Shown here piece after piece: positions 17,058 through 26,331 of a stretch of 64,000 bases of DNA. The stretch is from Cereibacter_A azotoformans. Its GTDB lineage: Bacteria > Pseudomonadota > Alphaproteobacteria > Rhodobacterales > Rhodobacteraceae. The notes under the pieces were generated by a model that saw only the letters and a list, made by a program, of their open reading frames with translations, was not told the DNA's origin and did no database searches. A program made the position numbers and the translations under genes. Position 1 is the stretch's first letter, and each line of letters starts with the position of its first letter. The stretch lies in assembly GCF_003050905.1 (NCBI RefSeq), contig NZ_QAOT01000003.1; one strand, written 5' to 3'.

Positions 17058-18521
17058 ATGAGCTTTACCCTCGCCATTGTCGGCCGTCCCAACGTCGGCA
17101 AGTCCACCCTGTTCAACCGCCTTGTCGGCAAGCGGCTGGCCCTGGTGGACGACCAGCCCGGCGTCACGCGCGACCTGCGCGAGGGCGATGCCAGGCTCAT
17201 CGACCTGCGCTTCACCGTGATCGACACGGCAGGGCTGGAGGAGGTGACGGACGACAGCCTTCAGGGCCGGATGCGCCGCCTGACCGAGCGCGCGGTCGAG
17301 ATGGCCGACGTCTGCCTGTTCCTGATCGATGGCCGCGTGGGCGTGACCCCCTCGGACGAGGTCTTCGCCGATATCCTGCGCAAGAAGAACGCCCATGTGA
17401 TCCTTGGCGTGAACAAGGCCGAGGGCCGCGCGGGCGACGCCGGCGCGATCGAGGCCTGGTCGCTGGGACTGGGAGAGCCGGTGCGGCTCTCGGCCGAGCA
17501 TGGCGAGGGGATGGACGATCTCTACCACATCCTGCGCCCGATCGCCGAGGGCTTTGCCGAGCGCGCCGCCGCCGACGCGCCGGTGGTCGATGTGGATGTG
17601 TCCGAAGAGGAAGCCGACCTCGAGGCCGATCCCGACGCGCACAAGCCGACCGTCAAGCGCCCGCTGCAGATCGCGGTGATCGGGCGGCCGAACGCGGGCA
17701 AGTCCACCCTCATCAACAAGATCATCGGCGAGGACCGGCTCCTGACCGGCCCCGAGGCTGGCATCACCCGCGACGCGATCTCGGTCCGCTCGGAATGGCA
17801 GGGCACGCCGATCCGCATCTTCGACACCGCCGGCATGCGCAAGAAGGCGCGGATCTCGGACAAGCTGGAAAAGCTGTCGGTGGCCGACGGGTTGCGCGCG
17901 GTGCGCTTTGCCGAGGTCGTGGTGGTGCTTCTCGATGTCGAGATCCCGTTCGAGCAGCAGGATCTGCGCATCGCCGACTTTGCCGAGACCGAGGGCCGGG
18001 CGGTCGTCGTCGCGGTGAACAAGTGGGACCTCGAGGGCGAGAAGCAGGAAAAGCTGGCCGAACTCAAGGAGATGTTCGACCGGCTGTTGCCGCAGCTGCG
18101 CGGCGCGCCGCTGGTGACGGTCTCGGCCAAAACCGGCCGTGGGCTCGACCGGCTGCACGCCGCGATCCTGAAGGCGCATGACATCTGGAACCGGCGGATC
18201 ACCACCGCGCGGCTGAACAGCTGGCTCGGCGCGATGGTCGAGGCGCATCCGCCACCGGCGCCGGGCGGGCGGCGGATCAAGCTGCGCTACATGACGCAGG
18301 TCAAGACCCGCCCGCCGGGCTTCGTGGTCATGTGCTCGCACCCCGACGAGATGCCCGACAGCTATCGCCGCTACCTCGTGAACGGCCTGCGGGATCACTT
18401 CGACATGCCCGGCACGCCGATCCGGCTGACCATGCGCGGGCAGGGCGACAAGAACCCGTTCAAGGAACGCAAGTTCCGCACGCCCTCGCGGCTCAGGAAG
18501 CACCTCGGCAAGAAGGAGTGA
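17058..18521 (+). CDS. der: Ribosome biogenesis GTPase Der (EngA)
   Basis: A 487-residue GTPase with two tandem G domains. The first has GRPNVGKSTL, DTAG and NKAE; the second has GRPNAGKSTL, DTAG and NKWD. They are separated by an acidic linker, and a C-terminal KH-like domain follows (LNSWLGAMVEAHPPPAPGGR). Der is needed for 50S subunit maturation. The length is normal. Its last 29 bases overlap, on the opposite strand, the end of the oligopeptide ABC ATPase gene, and a small hairpin terminator follows directly. Confidence 0.96.
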   Translation: MSFTLAIVGRPNVGKSTLFNRLVGKRLALVDDQPGVTRDLREGDARLIDLRFTVIDTAGLEEVTDDSLQGRMRRLTERAVEMADVCLFLIDGRVGVTPSDEVFADILRKKNAHVILGVNKAEGRAGDAGAIEAWSLGLGEPVRLSAEHGEGMDDLYHILRPIAEGFAERAAADAPVVDVDVSEEEADLEADPDAHKPTVKRPLQIAVIGRPNAGKSTLINKIIGEDRLLTGPEAGITRDAISVRSEWQGTPIRIFDTAGMRKKARISDKLEKLSVADGLRAVRFAEVVVVLLDVEIPFEQQDLRIADFAETEGRAVVVAVNKWDLEGEKQEKLAELKEMFDRLLPQLRGAPLVTVSAKTGRGLDRLHAAILKAHDIWNRRITTARLNSWLGAMVEAHPPPAPGGRRIKLRYMTQVKTRPPGFVVMCSHPDEMPDSYRRYLVNGLRDHFDMPGTPIRLTMRGQGDKNPFKERKFRTPSRLRKHLGKKE

Positions 18522-20547
18522 GAGGCGCCGCAGGGCGCCTTTCCTCATCCGGCGGCTGCTTGCGCAACTCCTCGGGCGAGAGGTGGCACCGGATCGCGTG
18601 ACCCGGCGCGACCTCGGCCAGCGGCGGCAGGCGGTCGGCGCAGAGCCTGCCCGGCACCTCGGCCCGTCGGGGACAGCGGGTGTGGAAGGGGCAGCCGGAC
18701 GGCGGATCGAGGGCCGAGGGCGGATCTCCGGCCGGGGCGGGGCGCAGGGCCGCCGTCGGATCGGAGCGCGGGGCGGCGGCGAGAAGCGCCCTGGTGTAGG
18801 GATGCGCGAGCGGGCCGAAGACCTGCGTGGCCGGCCCGATCTCCAGCACCCGGCCGAGATACATGACCATCACCCGGTCCGCGATCTGCCGCACCAGCGC
18901 GAGGTCGTGGCTGATGAAGAGGAGCGTGGCCCGCCGGATCCGCTGCAACTCGAGCAGCGTCTCGATCACGGCGGCCTGCACGCTCGCATCAAGGGCCGAC
19001 ACCGGCTCGTCCGCCACGAGGATCGCCGCATCCCCGGCCAGCGCCCGGGCGATCCCAACCCGCTGCCTCTGCCCGCCCGACAGTTGCCGCGGCATCCGTG
19101 CGGCCAGTGACTCGGGCAGGCGGACGAGACCGAACAGCTCGGACAGCCGCGTGCGGAGGCTCGCGGCCGAGGAGGCGCCCTGAAACAGCTCCAGCGCGCG
19201 CATCACCTGCCGCCCGACCGGCGCCGAGGGATTGAGCGTGTCGGCGGGGTTCTGGAACACCATCTGCATCGCCGCGGTCAGCGCCGCGGGCCGCCGTCCG
19301 GCCGGCCGGTCCTGCACCTCGACCCCCGTCAGCCGGATCCGGCCCGCGTCGGGCCGGTCGAGCCCCATGATCAGCCGGGCAAGCGTGCTCTTGCCGCAGC
19401 CGGACTCGCCGACGATGGCGAGCGTTTCGCCCTCAAGGGCGGAAAAGCTCACATCCTCCACCGCATGAACCGTGCCGCGGGCCGTGCGGAAGCGGCGGGT
19501 CAACCCCTCGACCTCCAGCACCGCGGGTCCGGGGCGGGCCTCTGGCAGCGGCTCGGCCACAATGGGCTGCTCGCGGATCTCGCGCCAGCGCAGGCAGCGC
19601 ACCGTCTCGTCCGGCCCGGCGGTCTCGAGAGGCACCGGCGCCACGTCGCACCGGCCGCCCTGCGCGTGGCCGCAGCGGGGGGCAAAGGCGCAGCCCTGCG
19701 GACGTTCGTGGGGCAGGGGCTGGCCGCCCGCCAGCGGCACCGGAGGGCGGCGCGCGCCCTCGATCCTCGGCAGCGCCCGCAGCAGCGCGCGTGTGTAGGG
19801 ATGGCGTGGGGAGGCAAACAGCCGCGGCGCCGGCGCGCTCTCGACCAGCCGCCCGGAATAGAGCACCGCGATCCGGTCGCAGATCCCGGCCATGAGCGCC
19901 AGGTTGTGCCCGATGAAGAGCATCGACGTCCCGTGCTCCTGCCGGATCTCGCGCAGCAGCTCCACGATCCCCGCCTCGACCGTCACGTCGAGCGCGGTCG
20001 TCGGCTCGTCAAGGATCAGCAGCCGCGGGCGGGCCATCAGCGCCATGGCGATGGCGACCCGCTGGAGTTGCCCGCCCGAAAGCTGGTGAGGGTAGCTGTC
20101 GAGGATGCGCTCGGGATCGGGCAGGCGCACCTCCTCGGCGGCCCGCCAGGCCGCCGCGCGGGCCTCGGCGCGCGAGACGCGGGCGTGCAGGCGCGGCACC
20201 TCGGCCAGTTGCGCCCCGATCCGCATCGAAGGGTTCAGCGCCGCCATCGGCTCCTGGCCCACCATCGCGATTCCCGCGCCGCGGATCGGGCGCAGCGCCC
20301 GCTCGCTCAGGCCCGCAAGCTCGCGCCCCCCGAAGCGGAGGCTTCCCCGGTCGATCCGGCCCGCGGGGCCCAGATCGCCCATCACGGCCAGCGCCACCGT
20401 GCTCTTGCCGCTGCCGGATTCGCCCACAAGCCCCAGCACCTCGCCCGGCGCGATCGCAAGCGACAGATCCTCGACCGCGGGAAACCGGCCGCGACGGGTG
20501 CCGAAGCTGACCGTCAGCCCTTCGAGGCGCAGGACGGGCTCAGTCAT
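18493..20547 (-). CDS. Peptide/nickel-type ABC transporter, fused double ATPase
   Basis: A 684-residue protein with two full ATP-binding domains of the oligopeptide (DppD/DppF) type joined in one chain. Domain 1 has GESGSGKST, LSGGQLQRV and LLILDEPTTALD; domain 2 has GESGCGKST, LSGGQRQRVG and AILVADEPVSALD. Each is followed by a Cys-containing C-terminal tail (CAFAPRCGHAQGGRC; CPFHTRCPRRAEVPGRLC) typical of peptide-transporter ATPases. The start at 20547 overlaps the end of the DppC-type permease gene by 8 bases. The last coding bases run into the 3' end of der. Confidence 0.88.
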   Translation of the reverse strand: MTEPVLRLEGLTVSFGTRRGRFPAVEDLSLAIAPGEVLGLVGESGSGKSTVALAVMGDLGPAGRIDRGSLRFGGRELAGLSERALRPIRGAGIAMVGQEPMAALNPSMRIGAQLAEVPRLHARVSRAEARAAAWRAAEEVRLPDPERILDSYPHQLSGGQLQRVAIAMALMARPRLLILDEPTTALDVTVEAGIVELLREIRQEHGTSMLFIGHNLALMAGICDRIAVLYSGRLVESAPAPRLFASPRHPYTRALLRALPRIEGARRPPVPLAGGQPLPHERPQGCAFAPRCGHAQGGRCDVAPVPLETAGPDETVRCLRWREIREQPIVAEPLPEARPGPAVLEVEGLTRRFRTARGTVHAVEDVSFSALEGETLAIVGESGCGKSTLARLIMGLDRPDAGRIRLTGVEVQDRPAGRRPAALTAAMQMVFQNPADTLNPSAPVGRQVMRALELFQGASSAASLRTRLSELFGLVRLPESLAARMPRQLSGGQRQRVGIARALAGDAAILVADEPVSALDASVQAAVIETLLELQRIRRATLLFISHDLALVRQIADRVMVMYLGRVLEIGPATQVFGPLAHPYTRALLAAAPRSDPTAALRPAPAGDPPSALDPPSGCPFHTRCPRRAEVPGRLCADRLPPLAEVAPGHAIRCHLSPEELRKQPPDEERRPAAPLTPSCRGAS
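18522..18543 (+). terminator. Terminator of der, inside the end of the opposing gene
   Basis: AGGCGCC (18523-18529) pairs with GGCGCCT (18534-18540) around GCAG, followed by TTCC. It begins right after the der stop codon. The same bases encode the C-terminal tail of the convergent ABC ATPase gene, so it is an overlapping signal. The T-run is short. Confidence 0.55.
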
Positions 20548-21694
20548 GCAGGCTCTCCTCGCGCAGCGCATCGGCGAGAAGGTTGAGCCCGAGCACGAGG
20601 CTCATCAGCGCCAGCGCCGGCACCACGGCCGCATGCGGGTAGATCGCGAGAAACCGGCGCCCGTCATTGATGGTCGAGCCCCAGTCCGGGCTCTCGGGCG
20701 AGACGCCGAGGCCGAAGAAGCCAAGCGTTCCGAGAAGGATGGTCGTGTAGCCGACCCGCAGGCAGGCATCGACGATCAGCGGCCCGCGGGCGTTCGGCAG
20801 GATCTCCCACAGCATGATGAACCAGGGGCCCTCGCCGCGCGTTCGGGCGGCGGCGACATAGTCGCGCGCCCTCAGATCGAGCGCGAGGCCCCGCACGATG
20901 CGGAAGGCGGTGGGCGCGTTCACGAAGACCACGGCCACGAAGACGGTGAGCAGCCCCGGTTCCAGCCGCCAGACCCCAAGCGGGTCGGCATCAAGCGCCA
21001 GCCCCGACCACATCCAGAGACCAAGGCCGAGGATCGGGATCATCCCCACCGCCCACGGCCTTGCCCGCGTGCGGTATCGGCTGTGCCAGAGGAGAATGAG
21101 GAACAGGAGCGGGAACAGGAACAGCAGCGCCGCGAACGTCCGCGGCAGGGCGGTCTCGCGGATCTCGGGCGTGACGAGAAGGTAGAAGAGCAGGATCACC
21201 GGAAAGGCCAGCACGAGATTGGCCAGGAAGGAGAGCGCTGCATCGAGCCTTCCGCCGACGTAGCCCGCGGGCAGCCCGAGCAGCACCCCCACGGCCATCG
21301 CGCAGAGCGTGGCGGCCGGGGCGATCGCCAGCACCCGGCGCGCGCCCGCAACCATCCGGCTGAAGCTGTCGCGCGCGAGGCTGTCGCCGCCGAGCAGGTA
21401 GAAAGGGTAGGATGACCCCGGCGCGGGACTGCCGGGAGCTGCGTTCTTCAGCCCCGACAGCTGCGCCAGCGGATCGTGCGTGGCGATCAGATCCGCAAAG
21501 AGCGCGGTCAGGAGCCAGAAGAGCACGATGGTCAGCCCGGCCAGCCCGATCCCGTTGCCGAAGAGGCGGCCGGCCAGCCCCAGTCGCCCGCGCAGCGCAA
21601 ATCCCGTCCCCAGGATCAGCGCAAGGCCCGCCCAGACAGGCGCGAAGCGCAGCGCCATCCGGCCGAGGATCTCGAGCCAGCCCAGCGACTCCAT
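20540..21694 (-). CDS. Peptide-type ABC transporter permease (DppC-like)
   Basis: A 384-residue permease, longer than usual because of an extra hydrophobic N-terminal region. The motif SRMVAGARRVLAIAPAAT and the C-terminal permease core with RDYVAAARTRGEGPWFIMLW (EAA-like loop) and GVSPESPDWGSTINDGR are DppC/OppC-like. It should form the channel together with the DppB-like subunit. The ATG at 21694 overlaps the stop codon of the previous gene (ATGA), and the 3' end overlaps the ATPase gene start. Confidence 0.86.
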   Translation of the reverse strand: MESLGWLEILGRMALRFAPVWAGLALILGTGFALRGRLGLAGRLFGNGIGLAGLTIVLFWLLTALFADLIATHDPLAQLSGLKNAAPGSPAPGSSYPFYLLGGDSLARDSFSRMVAGARRVLAIAPAATLCAMAVGVLLGLPAGYVGGRLDAALSFLANLVLAFPVILLFYLLVTPEIRETALPRTFAALLFLFPLLFLILLWHSRYRTRARPWAVGMIPILGLGLWMWSGLALDADPLGVWRLEPGLLTVFVAVVFVNAPTAFRIVRGLALDLRARDYVAAARTRGEGPWFIMLWEILPNARGPLIVDACLRVGYTTILLGTLGFFGLGVSPESPDWGSTINDGRRFLAIYPHAAVVPALALMSLVLGLNLLADALREESLHD

Positions 21695-22719
21695 CAGCCC
21701 ACCCTCAGCCGCGGGTTCAGGGCGCGATAGGCCAGATCGGACAGCGCCTGCGTCGCCAGCACCAGCGTCACCGCCACGACCGAGCAGCCCAGCAGCAGGG
21801 CGATGTCGTTGTTGCCCGCCGCCTGCACCAGCGTCCAGCCGAAGCCCTTGTAGGCAAACAGCGTCTCGACGATCACCACGCCGTTCAGCAGCCACGGAAG
21901 CTGCAGCAGGATCACCGTGACCGGCGCCACGAGCGCGTTGCGCAGCGCATGGACCAGCACGATCCGCGCGAGGCCCGCCCCCTTCAATCGGGCGGTGCGG
22001 ATGTAGGGCTGCGCCATCACCTCGGCCATCGAGGCGCGCGTGATGCGCGCGATGTAGCCCGTGCCATAGAGCGCGATGGTCGCCACTGGCAGGGCAAAGT
22101 TCCAGAAGGTGATGCGCGTCATCGCCCCCGAGGCGGTGCCCTGGAACAGCGTGCGCCTCTCGATCCAGCCCGCCTCGTGCAGCAGCGGCGACAGCCCCGC
22201 CGTGGCCGAAGCGAACAGCGCCACGAGCACCACGCCCGAGACATATTCGGGCGTCGCCGCCGTGAGGATCGTCGCCACCGAGATCGTGCGGTCCGTCCTC
22301 GAGCCCTCGCGCATCCCGGCCAGCGCCCCGAGGGCCAGCGCCGTCGGCACCATCACCGCCATCACCCAGAGCATGAGCCAGCCCGTCGCCGCAAGACTGC
22401 GCAGGATCACCGCGCTGACCGGCTGGCGGAAGACCGTGGACTGGCCCCACTCGCCTTGCATCACGCCGCAATGGCCGCAGTCGGCGCGCGGCAGCACGCC
22501 CAGCCACTCGCCATAGAGCACGGGGAGCGGCCGGTCGAAGCCGGAGCGTTCCAGCCAGCTTGCCACCTCGGCATCGGACATGCGGGCCGAGCCTTGCGAC
22601 TTGGCGAGCTTCTCGAGGTTCGGCGGCAGGTGGGTCAGCCAGAAGACGAGCAGGCTCAGGCACAGGGCGGTGCCGAGCATGGCGCCAAGGCGGCGCAGGA
22701 GGAGGGTGACGCCCCGCAA
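21694..22719 (-). CDS. Peptide-type ABC transporter permease (DppB-like)
   Basis: A permease of about 341 residues with a first membrane segment MLGTALCLSLLVFWLTHLPP, a large periplasmic loop and the DppB-type core TARLKGAGLARIVLVHALRN and GWTLVQAAGN. The true start is uncertain. A TTG at 22719, four bases after the stop codon of the binding-protein gene, is preferred because of operon coupling; an ATG at 22680 is possible, while the longer frame from 22782 only reads into the upstream gene. The periplasmic loop has the Cys pair DCGHCG. Confidence 0.82.
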   Translation of the reverse strand: MRGVTLLLRRLGAMLGTALCLSLLVFWLTHLPPNLEKLAKSQGSARMSDAEVASWLERSGFDRPLPVLYGEWLGVLPRADCGHCGVMQGEWGQSTVFRQPVSAVILRSLAATGWLMLWVMAVMVPTALALGALAGMREGSRTDRTISVATILTAATPEYVSGVVLVALFASATAGLSPLLHEAGWIERRTLFQGTASGAMTRITFWNFALPVATIALYGTGYIARITRASMAEVMAQPYIRTARLKGAGLARIVLVHALRNALVAPVTVILLQLPWLLNGVVIVETLFAYKGFGWTLVQAAGNNDIALLLGCSVVAVTLVLATQALSDLAYRALNPRLRVG

Positions 22720-22723
22720 TGGC

Positions 22724-24355
22724 TCAGGCGTCGATCCACCACTTGTAATGGTGATGCTCGAAGGTCGGGTGGGCCTCGGCACCCTTCACCTTCGGATCGA
22801 CATGGCGGAAGATCGAGCGCCAGTAGGGCTGGATCAGCACGCCCTCCTCCTGCAGGATCCGCTCGAGATCGGCCATGAGGGTGCGGCGCCCGTCGGGATC
22901 GACGATCGACATGGCCTCATCAAGCTTGGCGTCGAACTCCTTGTTGGCAAAGCCGGATTCGTTCCAGGGCACCCCCGAGCGATAGGCGAGCGCCAGAACC
23001 TGCACCCCCAGCGGGCGCATGTTCCACTCGGTCGCCGAGAAGGGAAACTTCAGCCAGTCGTTCCAGTAGGTCGCGCCGGGCAGGACCGTCCGCCGGATCG
23101 ACACGCCGGCGTCCCGCAGCTGCGCCGCCACGGCGTCGCACGAGGCCGCCTGCCAGGCGTCGTCGAGCGAGACCAGCTCGAACTCGTGGCCCTCCATCCC
23201 GGCCTCTTCCAGCAGGGCCCGGGCCTGCGCGCGATCGACGGTCAGCGGCGGCAGCTCGGCATATTCGGGATGGATCGGGCTGACGTGGTGGTTCTCGGCC
23301 ACATGCCCGTGGCCCGAGTAGCCCAGTTCCAGCACGACGGCATTGTCCACCGCCATCTGCAGCGCCCGGCGCACGCGGACGTCGCGGTACTCCTCGGACT
23401 GCTGGTTGAACCGGATCGCGAGGGTGGTCGCGGTGCGGGCTTCGGACTTGTCCCAGCCAAGCCCGTCCAGCACCTCGATGAACTCGCCCACGGTCTGATA
23501 GGTCGCGTCGATCTCGCCCGATCCCGCCGCGGCCACGGCGGCCGAGGGATCGCTGCCGAAATCGAGATATTCGATCCGGTCGAGCCAGGGGCCGCCATGG
23601 ACGTCGCTGCCCCACCAGGGATGCGCCTCGTTGCGGACCAGCACCATGCGGATGCCCACCTCGACCGTTTCCGGCCGGTAGGGCCCGGTTCCGACGGGAT
23701 TGGCCGCCGGGTCGCCGCCCTCGTAGGAGGGGTGGACGATCGCAGCCGGATAGTCGGCGAGGTTCGCAATCAGCGCGATGTCGGGCTGCGAGAGTGTCAG
23801 CCGGAGTGTCGTCTCGTCCACCACTTCGATCGCGTCCGGCCGCAGCTTGCCCTCGGCCTGCAGGGCCACCATCTGGGCCGCCATCGCGTTCCCCTCGACC
23901 GAGGCGTCGCACCAGCGCTCGAAATTGTGCCGGACATCCTCGGCGGTGAAGGCGTCGCCGTTGCTCCAGCGGACGCCGGGGCGGACGTTCAGCCGGTATT
24001 CCGTGGCGTTGTCGTTGGCCTCCCAGCTTTCGAGGAGCATCGGCCGGAAGGTTCCGTCGGACTGATATTCCACCAGATACTCCAGCCAGCCGCGGGTGAA
24101 GTTCGCGATCTGCGACCAGTCGGCCGTCCGCGGATCCTTGAGCGCCCGGGTCTCCATCTCCATGCGCAGGGTGCCGCCGGGCCGCGGCGCCTCTTGCGCG
24201 CGGGCGGGGGCTGCCAGCCCCAGCAGGCCGTAGGCCGCGCCCGCCGAAACGCCGAGCGCGGTGGCCCGGCTCAGGAACTCGCGTCGGCTCATCCGGCCCG
24301 CCGCAACTTCGACCTGATGCATCAGGGCCGCGGGATGCAGTCTCTCGCTGGTCAT
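22724..24355 (-). CDS. Peptide-type ABC transporter substrate-binding protein, Tat-exported
   Basis: A 543-residue SBP_bac_5-family receptor. The N terminus holds a twin-arginine signal (MSRREFLSRATALGVSAG) before an AQEAPRPGGTLR mature start, so export folded through Tat is predicted. The family core has GVRWSNGDAFTAEDVRHNFERW and NPVGTGPYRPE. It delivers a peptide-like or other solute to the DppB/DppC permease pair. AGGGAG precedes the ATG. It is the first gene of the importer operon and lies next to an AraC regulator in the same orientation. Confidence 0.88.
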   Translation of the reverse strand: MTSERLHPAALMHQVEVAAGRMSRREFLSRATALGVSAGAAYGLLGLAAPARAQEAPRPGGTLRMEMETRALKDPRTADWSQIANFTRGWLEYLVEYQSDGTFRPMLLESWEANDNATEYRLNVRPGVRWSNGDAFTAEDVRHNFERWCDASVEGNAMAAQMVALQAEGKLRPDAIEVVDETTLRLTLSQPDIALIANLADYPAAIVHPSYEGGDPAANPVGTGPYRPETVEVGIRMVLVRNEAHPWWGSDVHGGPWLDRIEYLDFGSDPSAAVAAAGSGEIDATYQTVGEFIEVLDGLGWDKSEARTATTLAIRFNQQSEEYRDVRVRRALQMAVDNAVVLELGYSGHGHVAENHHVSPIHPEYAELPPLTVDRAQARALLEEAGMEGHEFELVSLDDAWQAASCDAVAAQLRDAGVSIRRTVLPGATYWNDWLKFPFSATEWNMRPLGVQVLALAYRSGVPWNESGFANKEFDAKLDEAMSIVDPDGRRTLMADLERILQEEGVLIQPYWRSIFRHVDPKVKGAEAHPTFEHHHYKWWIDA

Positions 24356-24441
24356 GTCGGTCTCCCTGCTCGTGCGGTGCTGCCCATTCGGCCCGGATTT
24401 TCCGCGTGCGTCAACGCCCTGCGGCAGTCTCCGTTCCGTCG

Positions 24442-25233
24442 TCAGGAGGCGCGGCGGAAGGCCGAGGGCGACTGGCCGGTGAGATGGCCGAAGGCGCGGG
24501 TGAAATAGGCGGGCGAGGTGAAGCCGAGGCTTTCGGCGATCCGATGCACCGGCAGGTCCGTCTCGGCCAGCATCCGGCGGGCCTCGAACAGCACCCGGTC
24601 ATGCAGCAGCGCCGAGGCGGGCCGGCCGCAGGTCTGGCGGCAGCACCGGCTGAGATGGGTGGGCGTCACGCCCAGCTCGCCCGCGAAATGACCCACGCCC
24701 AGGCCGCGGCGGAACTCGCGCTCGAGCAGCATCGTGTAGCGGGCGACGAGCCGGCGGCTCGCATCCTGCGGCTCGGCCCCCCTTTGCGCGACCTGACGCT
24801 CAAGCCAGATGCCAAGCAGGCCGGCCTGGTGCATAAGGGCCCGCTCCCAGGCCAGAGGCCGGGTCTCGATCTCGCGGGCGATCGTGCCGAGCATCCGGCT
24901 CAGCTCCTGCTGCGCCGCGGGGTCGCGGACAGGCAGATGCTGGGGCTGAAGGGGCAGCAGGAACGGGCCGCCGCGGGTGAAGAAGACGGCGGTTCCACGG
25001 CTCTGCGGCCCGACCTCGAAGCCGTGCATCGTGCCTGCGGGGATGAAGATCGCGGTCCGGGCGCTGTAGCCCCGCGTCGCACCCGCCACCGTGATGCGCC
25101 CCTGTCCTGCGGTGAACCACAGCAGCATCGGCTCGCAGAGCGAGCGCATCGCCTCGACGCGCCAGCGCCCGGCAGCGGCAAGGCGGGGGATCGCGACAAG
25201 CCGCACGGCCGCAAGCGAGGCACTGTCGGACAT
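24442..25233 (-). CDS. AraC-family transcriptional regulator
   Basis: A 263-residue regulator with an N-terminal cupin-like sensing domain (LLWFTAGQGRITVAGATRGY and FIPAGTMHGFEVG). The C-terminal pair of HTH motifs contains VGHFAGELGVTPTHLSRCCR and VHRIAESLGFTSPAYFTRAF, ending LTGQSPSAFRR. GGAGGGTT precedes the start at 25233; an earlier ATG adds 16 residues without support. The gene lies 86 bases upstream of the peptide-type importer operon on the same strand and is its likely regulator. Confidence 0.88.
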   Translation of the reverse strand: MSDSASLAAVRLVAIPRLAAAGRWRVEAMRSLCEPMLLWFTAGQGRITVAGATRGYSARTAIFIPAGTMHGFEVGPQSRGTAVFFTRGGPFLLPLQPQHLPVRDPAAQQELSRMLGTIAREIETRPLAWERALMHQAGLLGIWLERQVAQRGAEPQDASRRLVARYTMLLEREFRRGLGVGHFAGELGVTPTHLSRCCRQTCGRPASALLHDRVLFEARRMLAETDLPVHRIAESLGFTSPAYFTRAFGHLTGQSPSAFRRAS

Positions 25234-25308
25234 GGCAACCCTCCGAACCGCTTTCCGACAGATAAGCAGCGCCGGACACAAGTCCCAAGCGAAAAGATTA
25301 ACGCCGGA

Positions 25309-26184
25309 TCACGGCAGGCGGATCTCGCGCCAGTCGCGCATCCGGTTGCGGAACCAGGTCCGCTGGCGCTTGGCATATTGCCGGCTGGCCAGCTTTGCGG
25401 CCGCGATGGCCTCGTCGAGCGTCCGTTCGCCCTTCAGGTGGGCCACAAGCTCGGGTGCGCCGATGGCGCGCGAAGAGGGCAGCGCCGGGTCCCAGTCCGC
25501 CAGCGCGACGCGCGCCTCCTCCAGCGCGCCGGCCCCGATCATCAGGTCGAACCGGCGGTCGATGCGCTCGGCCAGCCAGTCCCGGTCGGGCCGGAGCACG
25601 AGCGCGACCGTCTCGGCCAGCGGCAGGAGCGGCGTCCCCGTCGCGGCCTGCCAGTCGGCCAGACCTCGGCCGGTGGCGCGCAGGACCTCCCACGCGCGCT
25701 GGACGCGGGCGGGATTGCGCAGGTCGATCCGGCCGGCCGTGGCCGGATCGAGATCGGCCGCCATCGCGGAAAGTCCCGCCCGCGCCAGAAAGGCATCCGC
25801 CTCGTGGCGCATTTCGGGCGGCGTGTGAGGAATGTCGGCCAAGCCGTTCGTCAGGGCCGAGAAATAGAGCCCCGTCCCCCCCACGATCACCGGGCGCAGA
25901 CCTTCCCGGAGCACGGCCTCGACCTCCTTCAGCCAGTGGCCGGCCGAGTAGGTCCCGTGCCGCGGGACGTGGCCATAGAGGCGGTGCGGCAGCGCGGCCT
26001 CTTCGGCGGCCGACGGTCGCGCCGACAGGATGCGCCAGCAGTCATAGACCTGGAGCGCGTCGGCATTGACCACCACGCCGCCGTCGCGTCCGACGATCTC
26101 GGCCGCCAGCGCCGACTTGCCCGAGGCGGTCGGGCCCGCGATCAGGACGGGACGGTGTGGGGGGATCGGGAGGGGCGGCAACAT
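25309..26184 (-). CDS. miaA: tRNA dimethylallyltransferase
   Basis: A 291-residue enzyme that adds dimethylallyl to A37 of tRNAs reading UNN codons. Walker A is LIAGPTASGKSAL; NADALQVYDCWRILSARP, GGTGLYFSALTNGLADIP and the C-terminal RQYAKRQRTWFRNR are family signatures. Length is normal. The start at 26184 is the first conserved Met; the frame extends upstream without support. It is divergent from pyrH. Confidence 0.93.
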   Translation of the reverse strand: MLPPLPIPPHRPVLIAGPTASGKSALAAEIVGRDGGVVVNADALQVYDCWRILSARPSAAEEAALPHRLYGHVPRHGTYSAGHWLKEVEAVLREGLRPVIVGGTGLYFSALTNGLADIPHTPPEMRHEADAFLARAGLSAMAADLDPATAGRIDLRNPARVQRAWEVLRATGRGLADWQAATGTPLLPLAETVALVLRPDRDWLAERIDRRFDLMIGAGALEEARVALADWDPALPSSRAIGAPELVAHLKGERTLDEAIAAAKLASRQYAKRQRTWFRNRMRDWREIRLP

Positions 26185-26331
26185 GGCGCTGCGGGCCTTG
26201 GCAAGAAGGGTGACGCGGGAGGAAAGCGGTCGGACAACCCGGTGGCTGGCGATCCCGGTTGAACCCGGTGTCGTTTTCCGACATTTTGCGCCGCAGTCAA
26301 TTCCAATCAACAAGACGGACGGGAAGATCCC

